DNA of 64,000 bases from Branchiostoma floridae (GCF_000003815.2 NC_049992.1:1821379-1885378), one strand, 5' to 3'; counted from the stretch's first letter, positions 42,800 to 54,365 are shown. Translations and numbers: made by a program. The notes: generated by a model not told the origin, from the letters alone.

Positions 42800-44551
42800 T
42801 CCGCGTATTAAACAGTTGATAACACTGAGACAAAAGAGTTTCCAAGCCGGAAAGTCAACAACACTGACAAAGTTCTACAGAATCAAGGTGAAGAGGGAAA
42901 TCAGGAAGGCAAAAAAACAGTTTTACAAAGTCAACACCGAGAACCAGAAAAACCACAACCCCAAGTCCTGGCACCGGAACATCAAAGTCATGTGCAACAT
43001 AAAACAGTCATCCAAGCACATCCCCGTGCCGGGTGTTGACCAAAATAACTTCACTGCCATAGCTGACGCGATCAACTCAAAACTCGCCAGTGTATCCCAA
43101 TCCCTTCCACCTTTGGACACATGCTCACTTCCAGCCTTTCTACCGGCACATCCAGTACCAACCATCCAGGTTTGGGACGTGTATTCCAAACTCAAGTCCA
43201 CGAACTGTAGCAAGAGCCCTGGCCCAGACGGTGTCCCTTCGCGCATTCTCAAGGAATTTGCGTGCGAGATCAGCGGACCTATCTGCGACCTGATGAACGC
43301 ATCCTTTAGAGAAGGAGTCGTCCCACGGCAGTGGAAGGAGGCCTATGTGGTACCACTTCCAAAATCCACACCTCCCGACATTAACGAACTCAGACCGATC
43401 TGACTCACTGCTCAACTTGCTAAACATTGTGAACGCTTTGCCGCAAACTGGATAATGGACGATATATCCAGCAACCTGGACCCCAGACAATTTGGATGCA
43501 GGAGAAACCGATCGACTACACATGCACTGGTCAGTATGCTAGATACTCTATACAGCTCATCATCTGTTCCAAACTCTATCTGTACACTGATAACAACTGA
43601 TCTGTCCAAAGCTTTTGATCGGGTCGATCACACTACCGCAGTCCAGTGCCTGATCGACTTAGGAGTGCGTCCATCCCTCCTACCCTGGATCTGTAGTTTT
43701 ATGTCTAACAGACGCCAGAGAGTACGTTATCAGGGCAAGGTTTCCGACTGGCTACATCTATCCTGTGGCGTGGCACAGGGGACTATACTGGGACCCATCA
43801 TCTTCCTGGCACTGATTGACAGTGCACTCAGAGACGTAAACAACAGGTGGAAATACGTTGATGACATGAACCTCATCCAGGTGAGATCCCTCCGTCAACA
43901 ATGCTCACTACAAATCTCCCTGGACAGGCTCAACTCCTGGGTCAAACATCACAAAATGCTAATGAACTCTCGTAAATGTAAAGCAATGCACATTTGTTTC
44001 AACAAATCCCCTCCCACTCCTGGACCACTCTTCATCGATGGACAACCACTGGAAACAGTTATTCACCTTAAAGTACTCGGAGTCACCATACAGAGTGACT
44101 TAAAATGGGACATGCAGGTAAACAACATGATCAGTGCAGCTAACAAGAAACTGTTTCTGTTACGCCGGCTCAAGCGATTTGGTGTTTCAATTGAAGACCT
44201 CACATCGGTCTATACCATCTATATCCGACCTACATTAGAATACGCAGCTCCCGTGTGGCACTCCTCACTGACAACAGCACAATCTGCAAGACTCGAACGA
44301 CTTCAAAGAAGAGCGTGTAGGATCATCCTGGGTACGCGGTACACAGACTACACATCAGCTCTGACTTCACTCAACCTCAGCTCGCTCGCAGAACGGCGCA
44401 CAAACCTCTGTCTGTCCTTCGCCAAAAAACTGTTCAAGTCGGAACTCAGGGACTGGCTACCCCCACTCAGGAGTCAAATCTCAGGAAGACTCACACGCAA
44501 TGCCGATCTGTCGCACCAACAGACACAAAACTCTGCCATTGTCTTTCTGAC
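42780..44551 (+). mobile_element. 5'-truncated CR1/L2-like LINE
   Basis: A LINE copy that starts in the region between endonuclease and RT, so the endonuclease is missing, as expected for incomplete reverse transcription. It is related to the - strand LINE at 14.4-18.5 kb. Its 3' part is lost in the 416-bp gap. Confidence 0.9.
42786..44551 (+). pseudogene. LINE reverse transcriptase with one nonsense codon
   Basis: The frame carries KSPGPDGVPSRIL, then a TGA at 43401-43403 where the relative has Ser (LRPI-stop-LTA against LRPISLT). It continues in the same frame with DPRQFGCRRNRSTTHAL, TDLSKAFDRVDHTT, VAQGTILGPIIF, KYVDDMNLIQ, VLGVTIQSDLKWD and LQRRACRIILGTRY. All RT motifs are intact apart from the stop. 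The V in the YVDD catalytic box is shared by both LINEs here. Confidence 0.92.
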
Positions 44552-44967
44552 NNNNNNNNNNNNNNNNNNNNNNNNNNNNNNNNNNNNNNNNNNNNNNNNN
44601 NNNNNNNNNNNNNNNNNNNNNNNNNNNNNNNNNNNNNNNNNNNNNNNNNNNNNNNNNNNNNNNNNNNNNNNNNNNNNNNNNNNNNNNNNNNNNNNNNNNN
44701 NNNNNNNNNNNNNNNNNNNNNNNNNNNNNNNNNNNNNNNNNNNNNNNNNNNNNNNNNNNNNNNNNNNNNNNNNNNNNNNNNNNNNNNNNNNNNNNNNNNN
44801 NNNNNNNNNNNNNNNNNNNNNNNNNNNNNNNNNNNNNNNNNNNNNNNNNNNNNNNNNNNNNNNNNNNNNNNNNNNNNNNNNNNNNNNNNNNNNNNNNNNN
44901 NNNNNNNNNNNNNNNNNNNNNNNNNNNNNNNNNNNNNNNNNNNNNNNNNNNNNNNNNNNNNNNNNNN
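44552..44967. other. Assembly gap (416 N)
   Basis: Run of N that removes the LINE 3' end. Confidence 0.97.
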
Positions 44968-45038
44968 ACAGGTCACTGATAACAGACATGACAGACATAT
45001 GCATAGACAACAAGATACAATTTAACTATTTGAAAGTG

Positions 45039-45410
45039 CTAAACTAACAGGATGGTTGACATCTTCTCGCTTCTTTGTACAGGTGTAGATATAAGAACAT
45101 ATAATGTTTGATATACAGCCGGTTTATCTAGGCGCATCAAAAATAGAAATGTATCCGTTGCATTAAGATGTTCAAAATATGGGAACTCTTTTCTGATATA
45201 TTCATAAAGCACAATTCGTTCCTTATGGTAAAATTTACAGTGTACGATAAAATGCTGTTCATCTTCTACCTGTTGTAGTTCACAAAATTGGCAGACTCTA
45301 TGCTGCAGAGGAGTGCGGTTGTGCCTTCCAGTTTCAATATGTAACTTGTGACAACTAATCAGGAGTTTAGTTACAGCCACTCTGTGTTGTATGTATATTG
45401 AAGCGACCAA
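45039..45410 (-). pseudogene. LINE ORF2 C-terminal zinc-finger fragment
   Basis: Reads KLHIETGRHNRTPLQHRVC then CQFCELQQVEDEQHFIVHC and FYHKERIVLYEY. The CxxC...H(x4)C finger after an 'ETGR' phrase is the usual C-terminus of many LINE polyproteins. It is on the opposite strand to the LINE at 42.8 kb, so it is a separate insertion, cut at both ends. Confidence 0.7.
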
Positions 45411-45443
45411 GGTTGTACTATAAAATCACCCAATAAATTCAGC

Positions 45444-45961
45444 TAAGGCCACAGCAAGTAAATTTTATGGATGACATCCTCTGCAGACTGCAGAAATAGT
45501 GCGATAGGGCGAAAAAAAAACAAGATGGGTGCATAATAGGCACCATAAAGTTGTGATGACTGTTGTAAAAAGAATTAAAGGGACAAAACATTGTATCAGA
45601 GCCAGCAATGCATTCATTCCTGTATTTAAAACATGTACTGGTGTGGTAGAAGTGACACTAGTGTGGTAGACTGCCATCACCAACAAAGTTGGTAACCACA
45701 CTCAAAGCTTCCATATTGCTGTCACTTTTACAACTATCCAATAAGTTTCGTTTCTACAACTACAGTCCTAGGTACCTCGCAAGTGTCACTTCTACAAGTA
45801 CAATTATTAGGCCACAACACAATATATTTGCTCATAGTGGTACTGTATCATAATGTTGACCATCCCTGCAGAAGAAAAAAAATCTTTTTTTTTTTCTGAA
45901 ATCAGGCGAAAATTAATGCGCGCGCAGATGGCATCCATAAAATTTACCTGCTGTGGCCTAA
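45444..45961. mobile_element. MITE family A, copy 2
   Basis: Same inverted ends and internal blocks as 39653-40080 but about 90 bp longer. The extra DNA lies around 45590-45700. Confidence 0.88.
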
Positions 45962-46519
45962 CGTAAACTACCAGCCCTCAGTCTGGTCCCAACTACCGTG
46001 GTGTTCACATCAGTGGAGGCAGGCTAATACAGATTAGCAAGTATTGGATCGCGGAGTTACTCTTCAGTTTTGAAATGTACATAAGCCAGTAGTCTTGAAC
46101 AGATAAGGATGGCGACACACAATTCAGTGTAGCTTTACAAGTCAGCTTACAAACAATATAAAGCATAGCTGGCCATGGTCTGCCTGGAAGTGTGTCTCAA
46201 TCTGACCCAGATACAACTTGTTGTACAGTCCTACAGAGCCCCAGTCTACACTGGTCTCTTTTGGACTACCAACTATAAATATCACCATACTTGAAGCCAA
46301 TTATTACTACTACTAGGTATCAAAGCTAGTTGAGATGTGGGGAAGACAGTTACAAGTTGCAAAATATAAGTAGTTCAAACTTGACAGGGGCTGGTCCTTA
46401 CTGAGAGACAGTTCAAACAATGCCTTCATACAACATAATGCCCTAGCTCTTGTGTGAAAACAAAATGTCTTCCTGTCGTCTGCTGTAATACCAATCCTTT
46501 GTCCTTGGTTACAGACGNT

Positions 46520-47938
46520 AGAACCAACTTATTTCACTTTGGATTTAATTACTACTTGATATTTTCATACAGATAACATTCATGTAAACGTCTTCAATCC
46601 GTTTCCATGGGATTTTAGCATTGAATGTTGAAAAATATGTATCTTAACCCGCAAGCACCCGACCTTTCTTGCGACTAAAATGACAGACTGGGATCCAAAC
46701 GGACCCCAAAATGTTTTGTTCATAAAATCTCAGTTCCAATTCGTAACGGTGATAATTGTACATTCGCACTGATGAAGGTGACAGACAGTCACCGAAACGT
46801 TTGCAGAAGAATAAAAAAAGAGGTTGTGAAACGAAGAAGACTATTCGATTGATCTACCAACCTGATGAAACTATTTACGGAAGACTAGTGCTAAAGCTAT
46901 GAAACTTGGAAATATATCACAAAATATTGTTAGCAAAAAGTTTTAGTCAATTAAGTAAGTTAATCACATTTCAAGGTTGCCATGGCAACGGAATTCTGAC
47001 AAAATTTGCCAATTTCGATTTAAACAAGGTTTTCTCGGTAAATTACACTTGTTTTCTTACAAAAATTAAATTCTATAAAATTTAACGTAATTTTCATGAT
47101 TCAAAATTTATGTTATGCTAATTTTATGACGTCATTAGTCAAAATCTAAGATGGCCGCCCTTATAAGCTAAATGACGTCATAATAGCGTCATATTTTATG
47201 GTGATGACACAGGTTCTTATGAGGATTTAGTTTTACATGTTTATTATCCTCTGCAAGTTTTATTATCCTCTGCAAGTTTGGTGGTCATATAATAAGTAGT
47301 TAAGGACTTCGTCACAAAAGTTTGTTTAAAAAACTGCACTTTTTTGCTGGGGTCCGTTTGGACCCCAAAAGGGACTGAACACAGACGTTCTTCATAGTTT
47401 CCATAGTATTAAACCAATCTTCGTAAAAACTTAGGAGAAGGTATAGAAGATATGTACTGACAAATTAAAAAAGTCACGGAAGGAATTTTTCTTTAGATTA
47501 AAAATGTTCAAATGGTACTTCGAAATTTACGCCTGGGGTCCAATTGGACCCCACTCTGGTGTTTGAGGGTTAAGACATTTAAGGTTGATAATCTAAGATG
47601 GCGGATAGCTAAACTACAGATGACGTGTTGACGTCGTTGCGTCGGATTTTGACAACAGAAATCTTATAACACTTAATATATTAATAAGAAACCTTTTTTT
47701 ACCTTTTTGTGTCAAATATTCTGGTATTATGGGAATTCCCCGCTTAAGCCAAAAACCAATTAATGACGTCATAATCACGTTATATTACGTCATAATGATA
47801 TAAATATCTCAGGAATTTTAAAACTTCACAAGCATATGACCCTTAAAAATTTGGTTTTTGTGAAGTAAGCCGTTTTAAAATTCCCCCAGTCCAGGGAATG
47901 CCAAAAAGCCCAGTCTGGATTGGGTTAAAGACCAGAAA
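46520..47938 (+). mobile_element. TGACGTCA-rich repeat family, rearranged copy
   Basis: Shares blocks in scrambled order with 55877-56792: acagataacattcatg, gttgccatggcaac, aagatggccgcc, tgacgtcataatcacgt, and the terminal cccagtctgg-ttgggttaa. It also carries three 'gggtccgtttggacccc'-like palindromes near 46690, 47351 and 47540 that the other copies lack. Confidence 0.7.
46763..46808 (+). ncRNA. Candidate minimal hammerhead ribozyme (Penelope type)
   Basis: CTGATGA (46769-46775), then a 6-bp stem GGTGAC/GTCACC with a five-base loop (46777-46793), then GAAA (46794-46797) and CGTT. Stem I forms from ttcgca (46763-46768) and tgcagaa (46802-46808) with one bulged A. Stem III is only AC/GU, as in the minimal hammerheads known from Penelope-like elements, which are thought to act as dimers. 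Cleavage would follow the U at 46801. Confidence 0.6.
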
Positions 47939-48237
47939 TCTGGACCCAGCGTACGCGACCATAAAAGGCTATCTCCTACCAGGATGTCAGTTGCTAAATT
48001 GACTCCTCACATACTCCCAACATCATCAATGGCTTAGACCCTGCAAGAGATCTCTACCCGTCTGGCTACTAAGAACAATGGCTTCATGTTACAGCAGCCG
48101 ACAGGAAGACATTTGCATATTAACTGACATCATGATTTCAAAAGTCCTGTCCATAAATTTTTCAGGAAATCATTTTCAGACTCAGATAGTTGCTGGAAGC
48201 ATAAAACCCAATGCAGTACAGTTCAGGTGTTCATAGT
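47939..48237. other. Inner spacer of inverted-repeat element
   Basis: Nothing recognised. Confidence 0.35.
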
Positions 48238-48649
48238 TTGTTTTCACACAAGAGCTTGGGCATGATGTTGTATCAAGGCCTTTGTTTTCAAATCCTTGCT
48301 TGAACTAAATCTCAGCAAAGATCAGCCTCTCAGTCTGTCAAGTTTGAACTACATAATATTTTGCAACTTGTAACTGTCTTCACCATAGCTTTGATACCTA
48401 GTAATATGCAGTAGTTATACTTATAGTTGGTATTCCAAAAGAGACTAGGGTAGACTTAGGCTCTGTAGGACTGTACAAATCTGGGTCAAAACACTTCAAG
48501 GCAGACCATTGCCAGCTATGCTTTATAATTTTTGTAAGAAGCACTATTTACTTTTAATTAGCACGTTTTGGGGAGTTTTCTGACAGACATTTGCTGGACC
48601 TTTGGGTCGGCAATTTCTGGACTTATGTGGAGCCTTGGAGGAGGTATTT

Positions 48650-48718
48650 TTTTTCAAACAGGTGAAAACTAAAGCGCGCGCGGACGCCATCCATAAAATT
48701 CAGTCGGTGTGGCCTTAT
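48650..48718. mobile_element. MITE family A, solo right end
   Basis: The sequence gcgcgcgcggacgccatccataaaatt... ending gtggcctta matches the right end of family A with changes. It lies 38 bp before a sulfotransferase splice acceptor. Confidence 0.7.
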
Positions 48719-48755
48719 TGCGTCTATCTTAAACTAGCTTTCCTTTCTCCTGCAG

Positions 48756-48867
48756 GCTGGCGTCAGCATGGGAGGACAAATTTTATTACGCACCGTCGCG
48801 ATTTGGATATCGAAAACAATACCACTCTATGTTGGAAACACTTTCCTCAAACACCTCAAAGACACAG
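48756..48867 (+). CDS. Carbohydrate sulfotransferase, internal exon
   Basis: Encodes LASAWEDKFYYAPSRFG, then YHSMLETLSSN. This corresponds to the R-L-x-S-A-(Y/W)-x-D/N-K-F segment of family 2 sulfotransferases (chondroitin/dermatan 4-O-sulfotransferases and relatives), which lies at the 3'-phosphate-binding region of the PAPS site. The missing Arg is split by the phase 2 intron (G completes it). The donor cag|gtaagt leaves phase 0. The only long ORF in the region uses another frame and is a shadow. Upstream exons with the first PAPS loop were not found. Confidence 0.8.
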
Positions 48868-49074
48868 GTAAGTATCAGTCTAATGAATCTTAGTAGTACT
48901 CATAGTCAGCCTAGATGTCTATATTCAAGATTAAAAATATTGAAAGAAGTTTATCAAAGCAAAGGTAAACAATTTCCTTGAATATAGTAGTGTTTCTTTT
49001 TGTGCCTTATATCTTTCCTTGACCAGCTCAATTTACAACGGCCCTCACCATAAAAGAAATTAGCTAATGTAGAT
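48868..49074. other. Sulfotransferase intron
   Basis: Nothing recognised. Confidence 0.35.
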
Positions 49075-49835
49075 TTAACCTCATTCAGACCTGGGGTTGC
49101 TTTTGAGGCTTGCGCCAACTTTTATGTCGAATAACGCCAGAAAGAACGCTTCAGAAACCAAATTTGGCAATTTTTCTTAAAACAAGGTTGAAACAGTTTC
49201 ACAAAGATTGTAAAATTACCTTATTTTTTTTGTGTCATGACAACCGTTTGTTGACAGGCATTCTGACGACAATCGCTAATTTCGGTACTAGTACTGTATT
49301 TTTCGAGTTTATTTGCTAGGTTACTGATATTTTAACACATATACATAATACATATACACATACACATAATATGATTCTATATTATCTAGAATCATTTTCA
49401 AAATTAGATATAAATACATTTTGTTAATTTGATGACGTCATCGGGCAGGATTTCTAGATGGCAGACCATATGACCGAACAAATTTTGCGATTAATTGCTT
49501 AAAAATTGATGTTTTTTTAAATTCAAACATGTTAGATGTGCATGACGTCAATTTATGACGTAATTTTGACGTCATTGATGTTGATATTGTCAACACAAAT
49601 CGTAACAATAACTATTATTCGAATATCTACTGTTATATTTTTGTAGCATATTATGAAGTTTTCTGGAAATACCCCTTTTCCATGGTCCAGCCATTACAGT
49701 CTTATTTATAACGTCATTTTACGTCATATTACGTCATAATAGCTCGGTGGTGATATGATAATTCGTTGAAAAGTTACAGGAGTTGGCGGACCTCCTCCCC
49801 GGCCATGATCCAGGACTGACCGGTCTGAATAGGAT
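49075..49835 (+). mobile_element. TGACGTCA-rich repeat family, short copy
   Basis: Left end ttaacctcattcagacctgg and right end ccggtctgaatagg are inverted. The centre has tgacgtca and tgacgtaa motifs and agatggcagacca. It fills most of a 1.1-kb sulfotransferase intron. Confidence 0.72.
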
Positions 49836-49948
49836 TTCCCAGATGGATATAAAGTCTAAATAAGTATGCATGCGCAGCAGTTTTATGACATTGCAGGAAT
49901 GTTTATACTTGGTTGTTGTATACATTTTCAAAATATTGTTTTACTCAG

Positions 49949-50101
49949 ATTGGACATTCGGGGATGCTACCCGAAGGCAGTGACAACAAGTCATATCCAA
50001 TAGTTCCGTTCCCTGCTTTCATTAAAGCTGTTGGTACGAACAGAACAGACTGGCAAGATCCGCACTGGCAGTTGATCTCCGACCTATGTGCCCCTTGCCA
50101 T
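49949..50101 (+). CDS. Carbohydrate sulfotransferase, internal exon
   Basis: Phase 0-0 exon of 51 codons. It reads IGHSGMLPEGSDNKSYPIV, then PFPAFIKAVGTNRTDWQDPHW and LISDLCAPCH. The F-x-x-F(V/I) ... HW ... LC-x-PC pattern is diagnostic of family 2 carbohydrate sulfotransferases (compare 'NEHW...SLCHPCHIHYD' in chondroitin 4-sulfotransferase). Acceptor ttactcag, donor cat|gtaagt. Confidence 0.93.
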
Positions 50102-50689
50102 GTAAGTACTAAGGTGGACTCGCTTGTTAGATTATGAAGAAAAAGACGTTTCACTAGCAAACTTTTCATGTTCAGGTAATTGAACAACAATATTGACCTA
50201 AATTACATCTTTAAAGAAAGAAAGATGTAATAAGTGAGTAAACATTACTGTAGATAAATTTCAAGGTAAATTGGAGTACATTTTCCCACAGTCATCAAGT
50301 GACGATTATAATCTAAGGTTGGACGAGTTTTCAAAAATTCGGGCAAGTGCATAAAAATGTACTTGCCCGAACAAACTTTTCATTTGCCTGAATTTTTATA
50401 TAATGTATTTCCAGTTCCAAGAATGGACTTTTTTCTTTGTTGGGATATGGTTAAAAACATGATTACAGAAAGTATAACAACTATAGGAGTATTCCAGAGG
50501 CATGTCATAGGTTGTTCACCTTTTTTTTTACCCTTACGTGGCATGGAATAGTGAAAGCGTGATGATTCTGTGGCCTTGCTATCATCATTTTTTTTGTACA
50601 AACACAAATTTAATTTACGTGTAAAACAGTACCTTACTACATTATCTAACTTTCTGCCCTCTAAAATAAGGCTAAGTCCTCAAAGAGAA
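50102..50689. other. Sulfotransferase intron, left of foldback
   Basis: A piece at about 50317-50400 (aaggttggacgag, gggcaagtgca, acttgcccga) is related to the transposon at 3202-3912. Otherwise unassigned. Confidence 0.45.
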
Positions 50690-50999
50690 GGGGCTGCACG
50701 AGCGACCTCCATGGAGGAGCTCCACAGAGCTCCTCCATGGAGGTTGCTCGTGCAGACCTCTAGCTCCACGGAGCGGGCTCTACGCACTCATGAATGCAAA
50801 CACTTGTTCTCGTCACCTTCATGAATTAAAAACAAACTCCATGGAGAAACTTCTCTCGTAGAAGAAAAACAAACGGGGACGGGCTGAACTAGCACCTTAA
50901 ACAAATTGTTGGCAGGGCTCTATGGAGATATCGTAAATGACAAAGATACACAGAACGGAGAGCAGAGCAAGCAACCTCTACAAACTATGAATGTAAACA

Positions 51000-52210
51000 T
51001 ACTGTTAACAACAAACACACAGAGCCGATAGCTGATCGAGCAGCTCCACGGGCTATATGAATGTTAACACTTGGTTCACGTCACCATCAACAAATCGGTG
51101 TTTAGGGCTCTATACAGGGATACTGTAAACAACAAACACACGGAGCCAATAGCTGATCAAGCAGCTCCACGGGCTATATGAATGTAAACACTTGGTTCAC
51201 GTCACCATCAACAAATCGGTGTTTAGGGCTCCATACGGGGATACTGTAAACAACAAACACACGGAGCCGATAGCTGATCCAGCAGCTCCACGGGCTATAT
51301 GAATGTAAACACTTGGTTCACGTCACCATCAACAAATCGGTGGTTAGGGCTCTATACAGAGCTACTGTAAAACAAAACACACGGAGCCGATAGCTGATCA
51401 AGCAGCTCCACGGGCTATATGAATGTAAACACTTGGTTCACGTCACCATCAACAAATCGGTGTTTAGGGCTCTTTACAGGGGTACTGTAAACAACAAACA
51501 CACGGAGCCGATAGCTGATCAAGCAGTTCCACGGGCTATATGACTGTAAACACTTGGTTCACGTCACCATCAACAAATCGGTGTAAAGGGCTCTATACAG
51601 AGCTACTGTAAAACAAAACACACGGAGCCGATAGCTGATCCAGCAGCTCCACGGGCTATATGAATGTAAACACTTGGTTCACGTCACCATCAACAAATCG
51701 GTGGTTAGGGCTCTATACAGGGATACTGTAAAACAAAACACACGGAGCCGATAGCTGATCAAGCAGCTCCACGGGCTATATGAATGTAAACACTTGGTTC
51801 ACGTCACCATCAACAAATCGGTGTTTAGGGCTCTATACAGGGGTACTGTAAACAACAAACACACGGAGCCGATAGCTGATCAAGCAGCTCCACGGGCTAT
51901 ATGACTGTAAACACTTGGTTCACGTCACCATCAACAAATCGGTGTTTAGGGCTCTATACAGAGCTACTGTAAAACAAAACACACGGAGCCGATAGCTGAT
52001 CAAGCAGCTCCACGGGCTATATGAATGTAAACACTTGGTTCACGTCACCATCAACAAATCGGTGTTTAGGGCTCTATACAGGGATACTGTAAACAACAAA
52101 CACACGGAGCCGATAGCTGATCGAGCAGCTCCACGGGCTATATGAATGTAAACACTTGGTTCACGTCACCGTCAACAAATCGGTGTTTAGGGCTCTATAC
52201 AGGGATACTT
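51000..52210 (+). repeat. ~121-bp satellite, left arm, about 10 copies
   Basis: The unit includes cggagccgatagctgatc, gggctatatgaatgtaaac, ttggttcacgtcaccatc and aaatcggtgtttagggctc. The period is 119-121 bp. Copies differ mainly at gatc(a/c/g)agcag and gatact/ggtact/gctact. Confidence 0.95.
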
Positions 52211-53689
52211 CCAGCTTTCTTTGCGAGAGCGACAAACAATTCACCGATTGCTTCATTCAATGAACGGGTTGTTTTAATTTGCCATGAAAGGGAAAATTAT
52301 TGTTACAGTAGTGTTTGTGTCTGTGAGTGTGGCGGGAAGGGGGTGGTTTGTGGAATATCATTTCTTGAAGGTGAAGCAAACATGTACCATGTCTGTCTTA
52401 ACAGGGGTGTATTCAGGAAATATTTGCGGAATTCATACGAGCTCTAAAGATCGTATGGATTCCTTAAAACTAATATGAATGAAGTCGTGTGTTTCTTTAA
52501 TCTCCAAGCAGATCCTACAATGGCCGATAAGGTTAATAAGTACCAAACTCAGACGAAGGAGTGTAGTGAGCACAAAAAGTGTCTTTTGCCTGAATTGTGA
52601 GGAGCTTACAAACTCGTGTTCAATATTAAAACCTTTGAGATTAATATTAAATCAATACTAGTAGTCAAAGATAGTTTGCGCAAAGTGTACTTTGACATTA
52701 CTCTTTCCACGGAGCTTTTATCATTTTTGCTCTACCAGACTACATGACCCACTCTCCAAGCAAGCATGTACAGGTTGGTAGACTATTCAACATTGTCAAC
52801 TTCTCATATGCCGGTAGGACCAGCGGGGAAAAGTGACCCCGGGGCTGGTCACACTTTACTCCACCAACATCTGCTTGGAAAGTTATACGCCAGTCAGCCA
52901 GCTGCTTCCGGCGTCAGTGTCCTGGCGTGGTATGGTCGCGCTCTGGGGTGATTTCGGATTAGCACGGAGGTGCGAACTTTCAGCTTTCCTGGCGAGAGCC
53001 AACAAACCGCTTCATTCAATGAATGGGTTGTTTTGATTTCTTCTCAGACACCAAGAACTTTCTTTGAGATTAGGATTACGGAATTCATACGAGCTCTACT
53101 AATCGTAAAAATATCGTGTGCATTTCGCAAACCTCTTTTGAATTCAAATCCGTGTGTTGTTTGGTAATGAATCGTTTAAAATAACTATAAATTCGTACAT
53201 ATTCCATTAAACTCTTATGAAGGCCGTTATATTCTTATAAAAACAGGCACCCCTGGCTTTGGAGATCTTCTCATTACAGGTTTAAATTTATATCTTTATG
53301 AAGCCATATGTGTTTTTTTTTTCGTAGTGGACTAACAGATCTCTACAAACTTGTCACAGGGCTGAAGTAAACCAAGGAGGTTAAACCTCCTTGAGTAAAC
53401 CAATAACAGCTTTAGCATGAAGGTGCAAAGTTTCCTCATTCTTTACAATGGCAAACAAACAGGTATCTATTCTCCTAGCAGAGGTTGGGTCACCACGTGA
53501 AGGGAGCGAACCGATAAATTCCGACTACTTTTCCCAACTCACCATTTTGTGACCAAAAATCCGCTTGAAGAAAAAAATATTCACTTTATTGGGTAATTCA
53601 ATGGTACGTTAGGTAATGAGTATTGATTTGTCCGCATGATATGTAACCTCCTTGTTTATACTCATAGTGCGTAGAGGTGCTCGGTCAGC
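52211..53689. other. Central part of the foldback element
   Basis: A ~270-bp block (cagctttc...gcgagagc, cttcattcaatgaa, ggaattcatacgagctct) at 52208-52470 is repeated, diverged, at 52975-53110. The open frames here have no recognisable domain. Confidence 0.5.
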
Positions 53690-54140
53690 TATCGGCTCTG
53701 TGTGTTTGTTGTTTACAGTATCTCAGAGCCCTAAACACCGATTTGTTGATGGTGACGTGAACCAAGTGTTTACATTCATATAGCCCGTGGAGCTGCTTGA
53801 CCAGCTATCGGCTCCGTGTGTTTGTTGTTTACAGTACCCCTGTATAGAGCCCTAAACACCGATTTGTTGATGGTGACGTGAACCAAGTGTTTACATTCAT
53901 ATAGCCCGTGGAGCTGCTCGATCAGCTATCGGCTCCGTGTGTTTGTTGTTTACAGTATCCCTGTATAGAGCCCTAAACACCGATTTGTTGATGGTGACGT
54001 GAACCAAGTGTTTACATTCATATAGCCCGTGGAGCTGCTTGATCAGCTATCGGCTCCGTGTGTTTGTTGTTTACAGTACCCCTGTATAGAACCCTAAACA
54101 CCGATTTGTTGATGGTGACGTGAACCAAATATTTACATTC
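53690..54140 (-). repeat. ~121-bp satellite, right arm, about 4 copies
   Basis: Same unit as 51000-52210 in reverse orientation. Copy number differs between arms, so the arms are not kept equal. Confidence 0.95.
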
Positions 54141-54365
54141 ATAGTTCGCATTTGTTGAAGGTGCTAGTTCAGCCCGTCCCCGTTTGTTTTTCTTCTACGA
54201 GAGAAGCTTCTCCATGGATTAAAAAAAAATCATGAAGGTAACGAGAACTAAGTGTTTGCATTCATGAGTGCGTAGAGCTCGCTTCGTGGAGCTGGAGGGC
54301 TGTACGAGCAACCTCCATGGAGGTGCTCTGTAGAGCTCCTCCAAGGAGGTTGCTCGTGCAGCCCC

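Larger units (their letters stand above)
46158..48528. mobile_element. 2.4-kb element with ~300-bp inverted arms
   Basis: Arms 46158-46464 and 48238-48528 are reverse complements with moderate divergence (for example ataaagcatagctgg, acagtcctacagagcc, gaaaacaaa). The centre holds a TGACGTCA-family repeat and a Penelope-type ribozyme fragment, so it is a nested structure. No transposase seen. Confidence 0.8.
50690..54365. mobile_element. 3.7-kb hairpin-tipped foldback element
   Basis: The outer ~200 bp at each side are inverted copies (ggggctgcacgag ... ctcgtgcagcccc; also gctagttcagcccgtccccg and its complement). Each tip is itself a near-perfect hairpin: 50693-50755 and 54297-54365. Inside the arms a ~121-bp satellite runs in opposite directions. 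The flanks share gtcctcaaa at 50676-50684 and 54371-54379, each exactly 5-6 bp from the tip. No recognisable protein is encoded. Confidence 0.85.

Noticed and set aside
48602-48871. 89-residue open frame overlapping the sulfotransferase exon
   Set aside because: Wrong frame; the frame giving LASAWEDKF matches the family and fits the phases of both neighbouring junctions.
52142-52478. Possible coding frame in the foldback centre
   Set aside because: Starts in the 121-bp satellite and shows no domain; the second internal copy does not keep the frame.
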